A stretch of 64,000 bases of DNA, from contig NZ_JAESDH010000016.1 in the NCBI RefSeq assembly GCF_019249295.1, positions 58,641 through 122,640 on the forward strand. The letters run 5' to 3'. The DNA comes from Alteromonas antoniana (GTDB lineage Bacteria > Pseudomonadota > Gammaproteobacteria > Enterobacterales > Alteromonadaceae). This document shows, one piece after another, positions 43,498 through 51,933 of the stretch (position 1 is the first letter of the stretch; the number at the start of each line of letters is the position of its first letter). The translations under genes were made by a program, and so were the position numbers. Below the pieces are notes generated by a model that saw only the letters and a program-made list of their open reading frames with translations, was not told the DNA's origin and ran no database searches.

Positions 43498-44808
43498 ATG
43501 ACAACACTGGCTCAATCCGACACTGCGCGACAAAGCGCGCTCATACCGATGATCACTATCGGGATCCTGTTTTTTATCTTCGGTTTTATTACCTGGCTAA
43601 ACAGCTCGTTGATTCCGTTTCTGCAAATCATCTGCGATCTGAACGAAATCGAAGCGTTGTTTGTGGCTTTTTGTTTTTATATTGCCTACGTGGTCATGGC
43701 CTTGCCGATGTCCTGGATACTCGACAGAACCGGCTATCAGCGCGGTATGGTCATCGGTCTGGGGTTGATAGCGCTGGGGCTGGTGATGTTTGTGCCCGCG
43801 GCGAAAACCCATTATTTCAGTATCTTTCTGCTCGCGCAGTTTGTAATGGGCTCCGGTCTGACCATTCTGCAGACGGCGTCTAACCCCTATATCGTGCGTA
43901 TTGGTCCTCACGAAAGTGCTGCGGCGCGGATTGCGGTAATGGGGCTGCTAAACAAAGCAGCGGGCGTACTTGCACCTATTCTGTTTACCTTCCTGGTACT
44001 GGCTGACTTTCCGGATGTCAGTAAGGCCAGTGTCGACGCCATGGCTGCCTCTGACCGTGCCGTATTGGTGGCTGAAATGGCCAATAAAGTGATAACGCCC
44101 TACATCGGCATGGCTATCGCAATGGTCGTGCTTGCGCTGGGACTGTCGCGGGTCAACCTGCCACCGATACGCGAAGAAGCGCCATCAGATGCTCCGTCTC
44201 ATGAAAGCATTCTGCGCTACCCACAACTGATCCTGGGGGCAATGGCGTTATTCTTTTACGTTGGGGTAGAGGTCATCGCCGGCGATACCATCGGACTGTA
44301 CGGATCATCTCTGGGGCTGTCGAATGTGACTAGTCTTGGGGCTTATACGATGATGTTTATGGTGCTTGGCTACCTGGCGGGATTAGTGCTTATTCCCCGG
44401 TTTGTTTCACAGAGCCAGGCACTCACAGGCTCGGCCGTATTGGGTTTGATTGTTTCGGTCCTGTTGCTGTTAAGCAGCGACAGCAGTACCGCTATCGCGA
44501 CAGCATTGTGGGGCTGGATGGGCGTACCGGTGGTCCCCGATTCTGTAGCACTTATTGCCCTGTTAGGCCTGGCAAACGCGTTGTGCTGGCCAGCAATCTG
44601 GCCGCTGGCGCTGGCCGATTTAGGTAAACTGACCGCACGGGGCTCAGCAATCCTCATTATGGGCATAGCCGGTGGCGCGGTGCTGCCGCTGGCTTATGGC
44701 GCACTGGCGGATATCACCAGTCTGCGTTCAGCATATGTCATTCTGCTGGTAGGCTATGGCCTGATTGGCTGGTATGGACTGGTAGGGTACAAAAAGCGAA
44801 GCTGGTAA
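43498..44808 (+). CDS. nagP: N-acetylglucosamine MFS transporter NagP
   Basis: The protein has 436 residues from ATG 43498, five bases after the nagA stop; the longer open frame overlaps nagA and is rejected. It has twelve hydrophobic segments of the FucP-type sugar:cation symporter family (GILFFIFGFITWLNSSLIPF, LQTASNPYIVRIGPHESAAAR as family blocks). NagP imports GlcNAc across the inner membrane in Shewanella and relatives. A strong terminator follows, so it closes the hex-nag operon. Confidence 0.92.
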   Translation: MTTLAQSDTARQSALIPMITIGILFFIFGFITWLNSSLIPFLQIICDLNEIEALFVAFCFYIAYVVMALPMSWILDRTGYQRGMVIGLGLIALGLVMFVPAAKTHYFSIFLLAQFVMGSGLTILQTASNPYIVRIGPHESAAARIAVMGLLNKAAGVLAPILFTFLVLADFPDVSKASVDAMAASDRAVLVAEMANKVITPYIGMAIAMVVLALGLSRVNLPPIREEAPSDAPSHESILRYPQLILGAMALFFYVGVEVIAGDTIGLYGSSLGLSNVTSLGAYTMMFMVLGYLAGLVLIPRFVSQSQALTGSAVLGLIVSVLLLLSSDSSTAIATALWGWMGVPVVPDSVALIALLGLANALCWPAIWPLALADLGKLTARGSAILIMGIAGGAVLPLAYGALADITSLRSAYVILLVGYGLIGWYGLVGYKKRSW

Positions 44809-44908
44809 CGGCTTTTTATACCGGGCGGCATTATTACGAAGTGGTATTGCATGTCGTCTGAATGAAACTATCCGCTTCGACTGGGTTAGTCATATTGCGG
44901 ATAAACAT

Positions 44909-44935
44909 AAAAAAGGGAGCATCGCTCCCTTTTTT
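44909..44935. terminator. Bidirectional intrinsic terminator after nagP
   Basis: AAAAAGGGAGC, a 3-base loop and GCTCCCTTTTTT form a strong stem with A- and T-runs on either side. It separates the convergent nagP and YitT-type genes and can serve both. Confidence 0.88.
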
Positions 44936-44949
44936 ATTGTGCTGAACAA

Positions 44950-45615
44950 TTAGCCGTTTTGCGGATGCATATCGTTGCCGAGCGAGACCTTAGCGTCATC
45001 GCCCTTTTCGGACTTTACCGGCAGAGAGTACCTTTCCGGACGATGGTTAAGTGATATAACCATGTTGAGACAAAACGCGGCAAGCACAGAAATAATGACC
45101 AGTGGCAATTCAATATAGAAAAGCGCTGCCGCCAGAATGATGCTGTCTACTGACAACTGGAACGTGCCAGCCCGGACGTTGTGCTTCGATTGTAAGTAGA
45201 ATGCCAGGATACCGAGTCCGCCTAAACTGGAAGAGTGGCGAAACATAATCAACATGCCGGTGCCTATCAGAATACCGCCAAATACGGCTGCAAAAATCGG
45301 GTTTATCCGACTGATATCCACCACGTGCTGCACCTGATCACTCAGCACGGATACCGTGGTAACGGAAATAAAGGTATTCAGCGTGAAACGCTTACTGATT
45401 TGCGTCCACGCCAGTGCGTAGAACGGCAAATTGATGACGAAAAACAACACGCCGAAATCCAGCCCTGACGCATAGGTACCGAGCAGCGCGATACCGGCAG
45501 CGCCGCCGATCATCAGGTCCTGCGACTGAAACAAATGTACCCCGAACGCAACAAACAAGCCTGCACACAACAGGGCAAACACGTCCTCAATGACACTGTG
45601 ATTTGTCTTTTGCAT
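44950..45615 (-). CDS. YitT-family membrane protein
   Basis: The 221-residue protein has five or six hydrophobic segments with the YitT family pattern: HLFQSQDLMIGGAAGIALLG near 30, then IGTGMLIMFRHSSSLGGLGILAFYLQ (outlined) near 115. No C-terminal DUF2179 domain is present, as in the shorter members. The function of the family is not firmly known. It is transcribed alone, towards the shared terminator. Confidence 0.85.
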   Translation of the reverse strand: MQKTNHSVIEDVFALLCAGLFVAFGVHLFQSQDLMIGGAAGIALLGTYASGLDFGVLFFVINLPFYALAWTQISKRFTLNTFISVTTVSVLSDQVQHVVDISRINPIFAAVFGGILIGTGMLIMFRHSSSLGGLGILAFYLQSKHNVRAGTFQLSVDSIILAAALFYIELPLVIISVLAAFCLNMVISLNHRPERYSLPVKSEKGDDAKVSLGNDMHPQNG

Positions 45616-45858
45616 AGAAAATAATGGGTTACGAAATTAGGTGCGTATTATACGGTGGCACTTCCAGGGATAGCAGTGTCTGGAACAGATTGGTTGGCGA
45701 GGCTTTCGTACAAATGGTATGGCTGGCTTTACGACTCTTTTCAGTTCAGTGAACAGGCTGTTGCGCTACTGTAAACACTGCACCAAGTTGATACAAATAA
45801 GTGGCAATTTGTCACGGCCAGGGCGAAACCCGATGGCAGCTATCAGACTCATCCGTTG

Positions 45859-46359
45859 TCAGGAAAGGTGTAGCCAAAGCGGATAAATAAGCGCAACAGC
45901 GATATGCAGCGTGTTGATCAGTGCCCGCATCCCAAAAGGGAAGGTAGCATAGCGCACGGGTACACTGCGGTGAATGGCGGCCATCACCCCCATTATCAGA
46001 AACCAGGGTGTGAAAAACCAGGCCGGTTCGTGTCGCACGGCCATAGTCACCGCATCATGAAGTAGTCCATTTGCTGTGAACGTAATAACAAGGGCTATCG
46101 ATACCGGCATGACCTGCGAGGCAGGATGGAAAATATACTTACCAAGATAAAAACTGAAAATAGGGTTCCAGTGTGTCCAGAACCGGTCAAAGCCTCTGGC
46201 TCCGAAGGCTCTAATTAACATGTTGCTTAACGAACCGGAAGCACCAAGCGGGACGCCATTCTGTCGTTTCACATACCGCCCGAGTGTTAACTTTACTTTG
46301 CTATCGTTAGGTGGGCCTTTTCGTGACTCTGTATTTGTTGATTGCAAGTAGTTACTCAC
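45859..46359 (-). CDS. Small MBOAT-like acyltransferase-related membrane protein
   Basis: The 166-residue protein starts at GTG 46359 and overlaps the DUF7010 gene by eight bases. It has three or four hydrophobic segments and a segment like the MBOAT core (FDRFWTHWNPIFSFYLGKY, then TANGLLHDAV with the possible active His). It is far shorter than full MBOAT enzymes, so it may be a compact family or a fragment; the intact operon position suggests a functional small protein. Confidence 0.55.
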   Translation of the reverse strand: MSNYLQSTNTESRKGPPNDSKVKLTLGRYVKRQNGVPLGASGSLSNMLIRAFGARGFDRFWTHWNPIFSFYLGKYIFHPASQVMPVSIALVITFTANGLLHDAVTMAVRHEPAWFFTPWFLIMGVMAAIHRSVPVRYATFPFGMRALINTLHIAVALIYPLWLHLS

Positions 46360-46912
46360 TTTTAGGTGGGGTAGCAGGCTTATCGCTACGGGCTACACTC
46401 GTCAGCAGCAGTAGTGCGGATACCAGTTCTACTGCCGCGCCATACCCTGCGGTCAGATAAGCCGGAAGTCTGATAGACATCCCTGCCGCGCCACCGGCCA
46501 TCAACACGATGCCAACCAGCCAGTAAATCTTCAAGCCGTACAGCGTCTGAAATAACAGGTAGCGCACGCCGATGGTCAGCAGCATGACGGGATAGAAAAG
46601 CCACGGCTGGCTTGACAACATCACAAAGGCAATGAGCAGGCCCACAAACAGCACCACGGTGCTTTCCATTGCTAAAGACGACAGGGGATTTTCCGGTGTG
46701 TGTTTTCCCGGACAACCAAAGGCACGTGCCAGGACAACACTTAACGGAAATATCAGCATACCGCCGAAAAACAGCACCATGGCGCTGGCCTGCACCGATA
46801 TAAGCAACACACTGCATGTGGCTGCCAGCCACACGATGCCTGAGACCAACATGCCTGTCGCGCCATTGTGATAGCCGGCACGCATGTCCTGTTGGGCTGA
46901 GGTTATATCCAT
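46352..46912 (-). CDS. DUF7010-like membrane protein
   Basis: The 186-residue protein has five or six hydrophobic segments. Its opening (MDITSAQQDMRAGYHNGATG, then LVSGIVWLAA) and FGGMLIFPLSVVLARAFG block resemble the DUF7010 family, whose function is unknown. It overlaps the LURP-one gene by ten bases and the acyltransferase-like gene by eight, so it is mid-operon. Confidence 0.7.
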   Translation of the reverse strand: MDITSAQQDMRAGYHNGATGMLVSGIVWLAATCSVLLISVQASAMVLFFGGMLIFPLSVVLARAFGCPGKHTPENPLSSLAMESTVVLFVGLLIAFVMLSSQPWLFYPVMLLTIGVRYLLFQTLYGLKIYWLVGIVLMAGGAAGMSIRLPAYLTAGYGAAVELVSALLLLTSVARSDKPATPPKSE

Positions 46913-47430
46913 GAGGCTTTCTTTGCCGTTTTGCGTGGTTGCGGACGCTTGTAAAGAATAAACGCTTCAATATGCACAACAACCAGCATAAGTGACATAA
47001 ACAGCAAAGCTTGCTCATCATGCCGGTACACAGACAGCTGGTATTTATCCGGCAGGTTTAGTGACGGATCATCCGCTGTGGCCATCACCCTGCCCTGATA
47101 ATAGAATTTTAGCGTACGATCAACGATGTTTCCGGTGACCTCACATCCTTCGAACGGACCGTCAAGTACCTGATAGCGAGGGGTTAATGACCAGAACTTA
47201 CGCTTAACCAGATATTCCTGCATGTTGCCTGATACATGCCAGGTGGCAGCGTTAGCGAAGATCTTTCGTCTGAAAGTCAGCACCGGACAATAATCTTTCA
47301 TCACGTGCCAGACATTAAATGTCATGCTTTGTTCACAATAGGTCTGGTAAAGTATATTGCGCCGGTCATCATGAATTTCCATCAGATGCCGCGGGCTGTA
47401 GATATGCTGTCGAATTGTCAGGTATTTCAT
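46903..47430 (-). CDS. LURP-one/tubby-like family protein with C-terminal membrane segment
   Basis: In the 175-residue protein the first 140 residues follow the repeating strand pattern of LURP-one-related (YxjI-type) proteins: YLTIRQHIYSPRHLMEIHDD, then VLTFRRKIFANAATWHV, then RYQVLDGPFEGCEVTG. This fold is related to tubby and scramblase domains. A hydrophobic segment at about 140-160 (ALLFMSLMLVVVHIEAFIL) precedes a basic tail. The function is unknown. Confidence 0.68.
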   Translation of the reverse strand: MKYLTIRQHIYSPRHLMEIHDDRRNILYQTYCEQSMTFNVWHVMKDYCPVLTFRRKIFANAATWHVSGNMQEYLVKRKFWSLTPRYQVLDGPFEGCEVTGNIVDRTLKFYYQGRVMATADDPSLNLPDKYQLSVYRHDEQALLFMSLMLVVVHIEAFILYKRPQPRKTAKKASWI

Positions 47431-47439
47431 AGGTTCCCT

Positions 47440-47760
47440 CTATAACGATTTACTGACATTTACTGCTGTAACGCGGTTTTGCTTACTAAACCATATTGTG
47501 CAGGCGTATTCATCGATGTGCAGCAGGCTGTCAGCAACGATCTTGCTTCCATTTGCTGTAAACTCGGTGCGATACCGTAACAAATTGGCGGTATCTAACT
47601 GCCGTCTCACACTTTCTTTTGTAATTCCCTGATAAAAATTGCCACACAGGTAGGTAACTTCCTTGCGCGCCTCGCTCCAAAACCAGGCAAATACAAGCAG
47701 AGCGACGATGGCGACAACCGCCGCAATGTCGCCATAAACTGAACGTGTGATCGGAGACAA
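47440..47760 (-). CDS. Small single-pass membrane protein (106 aa)
   Basis: One hydrophobic segment (IAAVVAIVALLVFAWFW, about 12-28) precedes a soluble domain with two Cys residues. The gene lies nine bases before the LURP-one gene and two bases after the small gene at 47763-47933, so it is part of the same operon. No family was recognised. Confidence 0.62.
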   Translation of the reverse strand: MSPITRSVYGDIAAVVAIVALLVFAWFWSEARKEVTYLCGNFYQGITKESVRRQLDTANLLRYRTEFTANGSKIVADSLLHIDEYACTIWFSKQNRVTAVNVSKSL

Positions 47761-47762
47761 AA

Positions 47763-47933
47763 CTAAGGTGTACCCGGTTTATTCAGCTGCAAAACAGAGA
47801 CCGCAGCAAGGGCGGGAAGAATCATCAGCGTCAGAACCTCGCTCGATCCCAGAAGCGCCGACGCGAGGATGGCGGCAGCCCAGAGTAGCGCGGTTGATAT
47901 GTTCTTCGTGCACTGAATACGTTGTACTTTCAT
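47763..47933 (-). CDS. Small hydrophobic membrane protein (56 aa)
   Basis: ATG 47933 has the strong Shine-Dalgarno GGAGAAGG directly upstream. The frame encodes a basic start (MKVQRIQCTKN), a Trp/Ala-rich hydrophobic segment (TALLWAAAILASALLG), a short SSEVLT turn and a second hydrophobic segment (LMILPALAAVSVLQL). The stop is two bases before the next gene. It appears to be the first gene of the 45859-47933 operon. No function is known. Confidence 0.68.
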   Translation of the reverse strand: MKVQRIQCTKNISTALLWAAAILASALLGSSEVLTLMILPALAAVSVLQLNKPGTP

Positions 47934-48168
47934 ACCTTCTCCGGTTCGCGATATCGCATTATCATAACCTGATTTTTCCGGTAAATAACCTGTACCTTTT
48001 CAGATAACCCTTCATAACAGTCACAGTAGCTCAGAAACCATAGCCTTCGTCATCTGCTTCCTGAACTGTCGTAATTGCGACTGAGAACTTAGTACTTTAC
48101 TGAGTACAGAAAACAGACTCAATGGCTGCCGGCATTATGAGTGTAACGGGGTGTGTCGTGGTGCACTA

Positions 48169-48387
48169 TCATTGCGGATCCCAGAAGAACACTTCGCCTA
48201 TCTCTGTGTCGAAAAGGTTGGCAATGCGGAACGCGGTTTCCAGAGAGGGTGCATAACGGCGCTGTTCTATCGCGGCGATGGTCTGACGGGTCACACCAAC
48301 GGCTTTGCCCAGATCAGATTGTGACATTGCACCGTGTGACTCTCGCATTGCGCGAACCCGGTTACCTACGGGTAATGTATCCGCCAT
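48169..48387 (-). CDS. XRE-family helix-turn-helix regulator (YozG/CPE-type, 72 aa)
   Basis: The 72-residue protein from ATG 48387 is nearly all DNA-binding domain: VRAMRESHGAMSQSDLGKAV, VTRQTIAAIEQRRYAPSLET, and the tail EIGEVFFWD. It is encoded four bases after the membrane protein gene, and the pair matches the common arrangement of a tiny XRE regulator with a small membrane protein. Palindromes upstream of the pair are likely its operators. Confidence 0.87.
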   Translation of the reverse strand: MADTLPVGNRVRAMRESHGAMSQSDLGKAVGVTRQTIAAIEQRRYAPSLETAFRIANLFDTEIGEVFFWDPQ

Positions 48388-48391
48388 CGTT

Positions 48392-48802
48392 TTACCCCCT
48401 TCTGTGCAGTAGTATCTGATACCCGGCATTCACTATCTCACTTAAAATCAGTGCATACATAACGACATAAAAGAGCGCGGCAGTGTTATTCGTGGTGATA
48501 AAAAACAGCAGCCCCAACACTACCCCAGATGCCAGAAACTGACCGGACAGCGCTTTAGCGCGTAAGGTAAAAACTTTCTCACGCTCATCTTCTGGCGTGT
48601 TTGCGGTTCCGGGCGACACCGCAGCAATGATGATATGGCCCACAGTCAGAAGGACAATAAGCGCAATAGTAAAACCGGCAAAGTCTACAGGAGAGGGTGA
48701 CTTACCCTGGCTCACCCCCTCAAGCAGAGACCAGGTGAACGTTAGTGAGCCAACCAGATAGGCAAGCAATATCACCCACGCAGATTTTTCTTTAAAAGCC
48801 AT
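48392..48802 (-). CDS. Small four-helix membrane protein paired with XRE regulator
   Basis: The 136-residue protein has four hydrophobic segments (near 9-28, 38-65, 90-108 and 110-128) and a central charged loop (PEDEREKVFTLRA). This resembles the DUF2178-type proteins found beside small XRE regulators. AAGGA lies just before the start. It may be the controlled target or modulator of the XRE protein. Confidence 0.78.
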   Translation of the reverse strand: MAFKEKSAWVILLAYLVGSLTFTWSLLEGVSQGKSPSPVDFAGFTIALIVLLTVGHIIIAAVSPGTANTPEDEREKVFTLRAKALSGQFLASGVVLGLLFFITTNNTAALFYVVMYALILSEIVNAGYQILLHRRG

Positions 48803-48818
48803 GATGTTTCCTTTTGAT

Positions 48819-48834
48819 GTTAAATATATTTAAC
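48819..48834. promoter_or_regulatory. Perfect palindrome, candidate XRE operator 1
   Basis: GTTAAATATATTTAAC is an exact 16-base palindrome 16 bases upstream of the membrane protein start, over its likely promoter/leader. A near copy lies 44 bases further upstream. Confidence 0.6.
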
Positions 48835-48862
48835 AGCATAATAAGTTCGTACTGTTTGCGAT

Positions 48863-48878
48863 GTCAAATATTTTTAAC
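48863..48878. promoter_or_regulatory. Near-palindromic candidate XRE operator 2
   Basis: GTCAAATATTTTTAAC differs from the perfect palindrome at 48819 in three bases. Centre-to-centre spacing is 44 bases, about four helical turns, so two dimers would bind on one face of the DNA. Confidence 0.52.
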
Positions 48879-49602
48879 ATAAGTGAGAGTCGGAAACGTA
48901 ACCAGATGTGTATAGCCTTTTCGCAGGTCTCAGACGGAATGAAAAATGCGCGCCGAAAGCGCGGTACCTGGACGGTGATATTGAGATCACCCGGGGATAT
49001 ATCAAAGCGTGCAGTTATGGGACTGCCATTATCGCAGGCGGGTATATTGCCTGGTCAAGCGTTCACAAAGAACAGCACGACTCGCCCCGACATCTGGGAA
49101 TTGCAGGCCAGCTTAAGGCGGTATGTACCCTGTCAGAGACACTCCACCCGTCGCGCAGGCGATTTTTTTTTACGCATAGGAAACTTTTGCGGGCATTTTC
49201 ATCACGGGCGGCAATACTGCAAAGGGCGCAAAAGTGGCTCTACCGCAGTTTCCATTCGGTACCCAGCCCAGTGCGCTTTTGGCAATAGTACCTACAATCT
49301 CAGCAGTTGATCCCGGCATTCAGGCAACAACTTGTTACTCATCGCCCATCTGAACATTTCAGTGTGAACTCGCGTGTGCCAGTGCGTGGACCGCTGCCCT
49401 TACACTTGAGTATTCTCAAAGTGTGTAAAGTCTCGATGCGGCAACTGAGCTAGACGGGCTCGTCGCGCACGGGCCAGCTAACGTTTGACTGCAACAGCGA
49501 GTCGCATATTCCTTAGAGAATGCGGACATGATGCGCTCCTTATCAGGGGAGTCGTATTACAGTAATCAGTGAGCCAGAAAAACATCCGTATGTTGTTTGG
49601 AA
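48879..49602. other. Gap without recognised gene
   Basis: About 720 bases show overlapping short open frames in different phases but none with a ribosome site, family match or consistent character. GCATATTC...GAGAATGC near 49503-49522 is a small inverted repeat. The stretch could hold a decayed gene or an RNA, but nothing specific is supported. Confidence 0.5.
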
Positions 49603-49631
49603 TTGCTGGCACAATATCTGCTTAGTATATT
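49603..49631 (+). promoter_or_regulatory. Sigma-70 promoter of the acidic lipoprotein gene
   Basis: TTGCTG (49603-49608) and TATATT (49626-49631) are 17 bases apart, placing the transcript start near 49638, about 23 bases before the ATG at 49661. Confidence 0.62.
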
Positions 49632-49660
49632 GTGAACAAAGCAAAGAAATGGAGAGACAA

Positions 49661-49975
49661 ATGCTTAATTTGACCAAATTGTTTGCAATATCCAGTGTTG
49701 CATTAGCCCTAACAGCATGTGATGTAAATAAAACTGAAGAAGGTGAAATGCCTGATGTCGACGTTGATGGCGGCGAAGTGCCAGAGTACGAAGTCGTTAA
49801 GAAAGAAGACGGCGAAATGCCCAGCGTTGACGTTGAAGGCGGTGAAGTGCCTGAATATGAAGTAGAAACTGCTGATGTGGAAGTGGGTACAGAAACCAAA
49901 GAAGTGGAAGTGACAGTACCCGAAGTCGACGTTGAAATGCCTGAAGAAGATGACGATGACGAACCGCAAAACTAA
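49661..49975 (+). CDS. Acidic repeat lipoprotein (104 aa)
   Basis: ATG 49661 has GGAGA upstream. A lipoprotein signal (NLTKLFAISSVALALTAC) ends at the lipobox Cys. The mature protein is very acidic and contains two copies of an 18-residue unit, GEMPDVDVDGGEVPEYEV and GEMPSVDVEGGEVPEYEV, then Val/Glu-rich shorter repeats (VEVGTETKEVEV, VPEVDVEMPEE) and an Asp/Glu tail. Such a chain is probably extended and may bind cations or basic partners in the periplasm. It is a single-gene unit with its own promoter and terminator. No function is known. Confidence 0.78.
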   Translation: MLNLTKLFAISSVALALTACDVNKTEEGEMPDVDVDGGEVPEYEVVKKEDGEMPSVDVEGGEVPEYEVETADVEVGTETKEVEVTVPEVDVEMPEEDDDDEPQN

Positions 49976-49989
49976 GGTATCGGCACGAT

Positions 49990-50021
49990 AAAAAAACAGT
50001 CCCACCAGGGGCTGTTTTTTT
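49990..50021 (+). terminator. Intrinsic terminator of the acidic lipoprotein gene
   Basis: A7CAGTCCC, a short loop and GGGGCTGTTTTTTT form a stem with one G-T pair and a long T-run, 15 bases after the stop. Confidence 0.85.
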
Positions 50022-50154
50022 ATGCCTTACCGGAAATAGCAATTGTGGCTGAGCGCAACGAAGCCTGTAAATCTTTCCGGGTGCTGTAATATGGTCATAT
50101 TATGAGCAGTGAGGGCGGTGTTATGCACGGCCCCCGAAATCAGTTTTTGAAAGT

Positions 50155-50379
50155 TTACTGACAACGGCAGCCCACTGAACCATCGTCGTAGTCCCATTGT
50201 TCATACTGTTTCTGCTCGGACTCCATGTCTCCTTCCAATGCCTCGCACTGCGCTCTGACTTCGCGGCAGTGCTGGTGACTTTGCGACGGCGACACCGCAG
50301 AGTCAGTCGATGGGATGTCTCGTATACTGGTCGTACAGCCGGTTGCCAGCGTTGCTATGAGCAAGGCAAAGGTTCGCAT
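50155..50379 (-). CDS. Small lipoprotein, Cys-rich C-terminus
   Basis: The protein has 74 residues from ATG 50379 (ATG 50385 is also in frame). A lipoprotein signal (RTFALLIATLATGCTTS) is followed by a hydrophilic part with four Cys residues (HCREVRAQCEAL and GSVGCRCQ). It is transcribed alone and no family was recognised. Confidence 0.65.
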   Translation of the reverse strand: MRTFALLIATLATGCTTSIRDIPSTDSAVSPSQSHQHCREVRAQCEALEGDMESEQKQYEQWDYDDGSVGCRCQ

Positions 50380-50471
50380 TGTCACATTCCTTCCTTACGG
50401 TTTCTTCTGAAGACAGCCTTTGGGCGGCCTGCTAAGACAATAGCACGCATCTTTTCCCGGATTTTTCTGTC

Positions 50472-51431
50472 TCAAGGGATACTTAACCATAATCCCGTTG
50501 CCAGAAGAAGTGGTGTAACCAGGCTAATCACAACATTCACCGCCATCGCCGGTCCTAACGCCGGAATGTGATCGGGTGTTCTTATGACTTTTACTGCAGC
50601 AAACAGCGCCAGTGGGGCAGTTAATAAGGTCAGTGCTGAAAGTGTGGGTAATATGTCAGTGACTATTCCTGTTAGCACGCTCAGGTAAGCCAATAGCAAA
50701 AGCCCGGCATAAAGTCTGGCGGCGGCTTTGCGACCTTTAGCTATTGGGTAGTGATTACGACCTACTGCCCGGTCTGCCTCTACATCGGGAAACTGGTTAA
50801 GTAGCAACAGGCCACTTACCAGAAACGTGGGACAAAGTGATGCCACCAACGCGGTCACCGAATAGCTTCCGGTAAGTGCGACAGCAGTTCCCTGCACCAT
50901 TACTAAGCCAAACCCTAAACCCGGTGCCAGTAAACACAGACCTGGATGGTACACCCACCAGCGGGTGTAGCTGACCAGCAGAAAAAGCCCGACCAGCCCC
51001 AGTGGGATCAGTGCATAACCTTGCTGGTAAACGAAAAACAAACCGATAAGTGCACTGCCCAAAAGCGTTACCCAGGCAGTGATATGTGCGAGTCGCGCGG
51101 TCTGCGGATGTGCTGGTAAAGCGCCGCTGCCGCCACTAAACGGTGTGCGCGAGGTGGTAAAATCCAGACCACTGGTAAAATCGTCATACTCGTTAAATAC
51201 ATTTACGCTGATATGCGCTAACAGGGCACCTAAGAACACCAGTATGACGGCGAGTACGTCGATGCTGTTCTGCTCAATCAGCGCGCACCCCAGCCCCACA
51301 CTGACACAAGCTGGCGTCAGCAGTAGAAATGGCATACGAAAGGTGCCTAACAGGGTTTGTATGGAGTAGGATTTCTTGCTGGTACCAGAACCGTCTCGGG
51401 AATGAGAAGACGCGGTAGCACTCCTATCCAT
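50472..51431 (-). CDS. UbiA-family prenyltransferase (MenA-like)
   Basis: The 319-residue protein has about eight or nine hydrophobic segments and both Asp-rich sites of the family: NVFNEYDDFTSGLD near 78-91 and FPDVEADRAVGRN near 213-225, which bind the Mg-diphosphate of the prenyl donor. The pattern is closest to 1,4-dihydroxy-2-naphthoate prenyltransferases and small UbiA enzymes of unknown acceptor. Its start overlaps the ABM-domain gene by eight bases, so the two are co-translated. No other menaquinone gene is in the window. Confidence 0.83.
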   Translation of the reverse strand: MDRSATASSHSRDGSGTSKKSYSIQTLLGTFRMPFLLLTPACVSVGLGCALIEQNSIDVLAVILVFLGALLAHISVNVFNEYDDFTSGLDFTTSRTPFSGGSGALPAHPQTARLAHITAWVTLLGSALIGLFFVYQQGYALIPLGLVGLFLLVSYTRWWVYHPGLCLLAPGLGFGLVMVQGTAVALTGSYSVTALVASLCPTFLVSGLLLLNQFPDVEADRAVGRNHYPIAKGRKAAARLYAGLLLLAYLSVLTGIVTDILPTLSALTLLTAPLALFAAVKVIRTPDHIPALGPAMAVNVVISLVTPLLLATGLWLSIP

Positions 51432-51759
51432 GAGGGTTTCCTTTGCGGCTGGTATCGCGACTAGGATGTAAAGGATACTGATAGTCTCTCACTATTTTAG
51501 CCACCTGCACACGGTAACTTTTATACCAGGAGTTGCGGCCATTTTTTTGCGCCGCCAGGTGCTCAATATCCTGCTTCCAGAGCGCAATAGAGGCTTCGTC
51601 CTTCCAGTACGAAATTGCAATTTCAACGCCTGCCTCATAGGACAACACAAAATCAATACATCCATATCTGGAAAACGCGAGTTGCCGCAAGTGTTTTGCG
51701 TTCTCGATGTAAGCATCATCCAGAGTATTTACCTCTGCACGAAAAATGACAGCATACAT
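51424..51759 (-). CDS. Antibiotic biosynthesis monooxygenase (ABM)-domain protein
   Basis: The protein has 111 residues from ATG 51759, chosen because the ABM strand starts at once (YAVIFRAEVN). The dimeric alpha/beta-barrel pattern follows: YIENAKHLRQLAF, VEIAISYWKDEASIALWKQD and HLAAQKNGRNSWYKSYRVQV. Members are small oxygenases or heme-degrading enzymes, often without a known substrate. It is encoded just before the prenyltransferase, suggesting a shared quinone-type or isoprenoid task; this is speculative. Confidence 0.78.
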   Translation of the reverse strand: MYAVIFRAEVNTLDDAYIENAKHLRQLAFSRYGCIDFVLSYEAGVEIAISYWKDEASIALWKQDIEHLAAQKNGRNSWYKSYRVQVAKIVRDYQYPLHPSRDTSRKGNPHG

Positions 51760-51933
51760 AACGGTAGTTTTGCCTGGCTGAGTATTGGACCGTTCAAGGA
51801 TGGGGTAATCAAATTGGGGACGCAACCGGAAATCCGGTGATCGTTGTCGTAAATCAAAGACCGGGACTGGTATCCTGACAGTCGGCTTGACGTCAGGTTT
51901 TACCGTGGGGGTGGCGTTGGAACCCGTGATGAG

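Noticed and set aside
45859..46359. MBOAT-like gene as a truncated pseudogene
   Set aside because: It overlaps the preceding gene neatly, keeps membrane segments and the candidate His, and shows no frameshift; a compact family member is as likely.
48861..49310. Overlapping open frames of 126-149 codons in two phases
   Set aside because: No ribosome site, no family resemblance, irregular composition, and the first begins inside a candidate operator.
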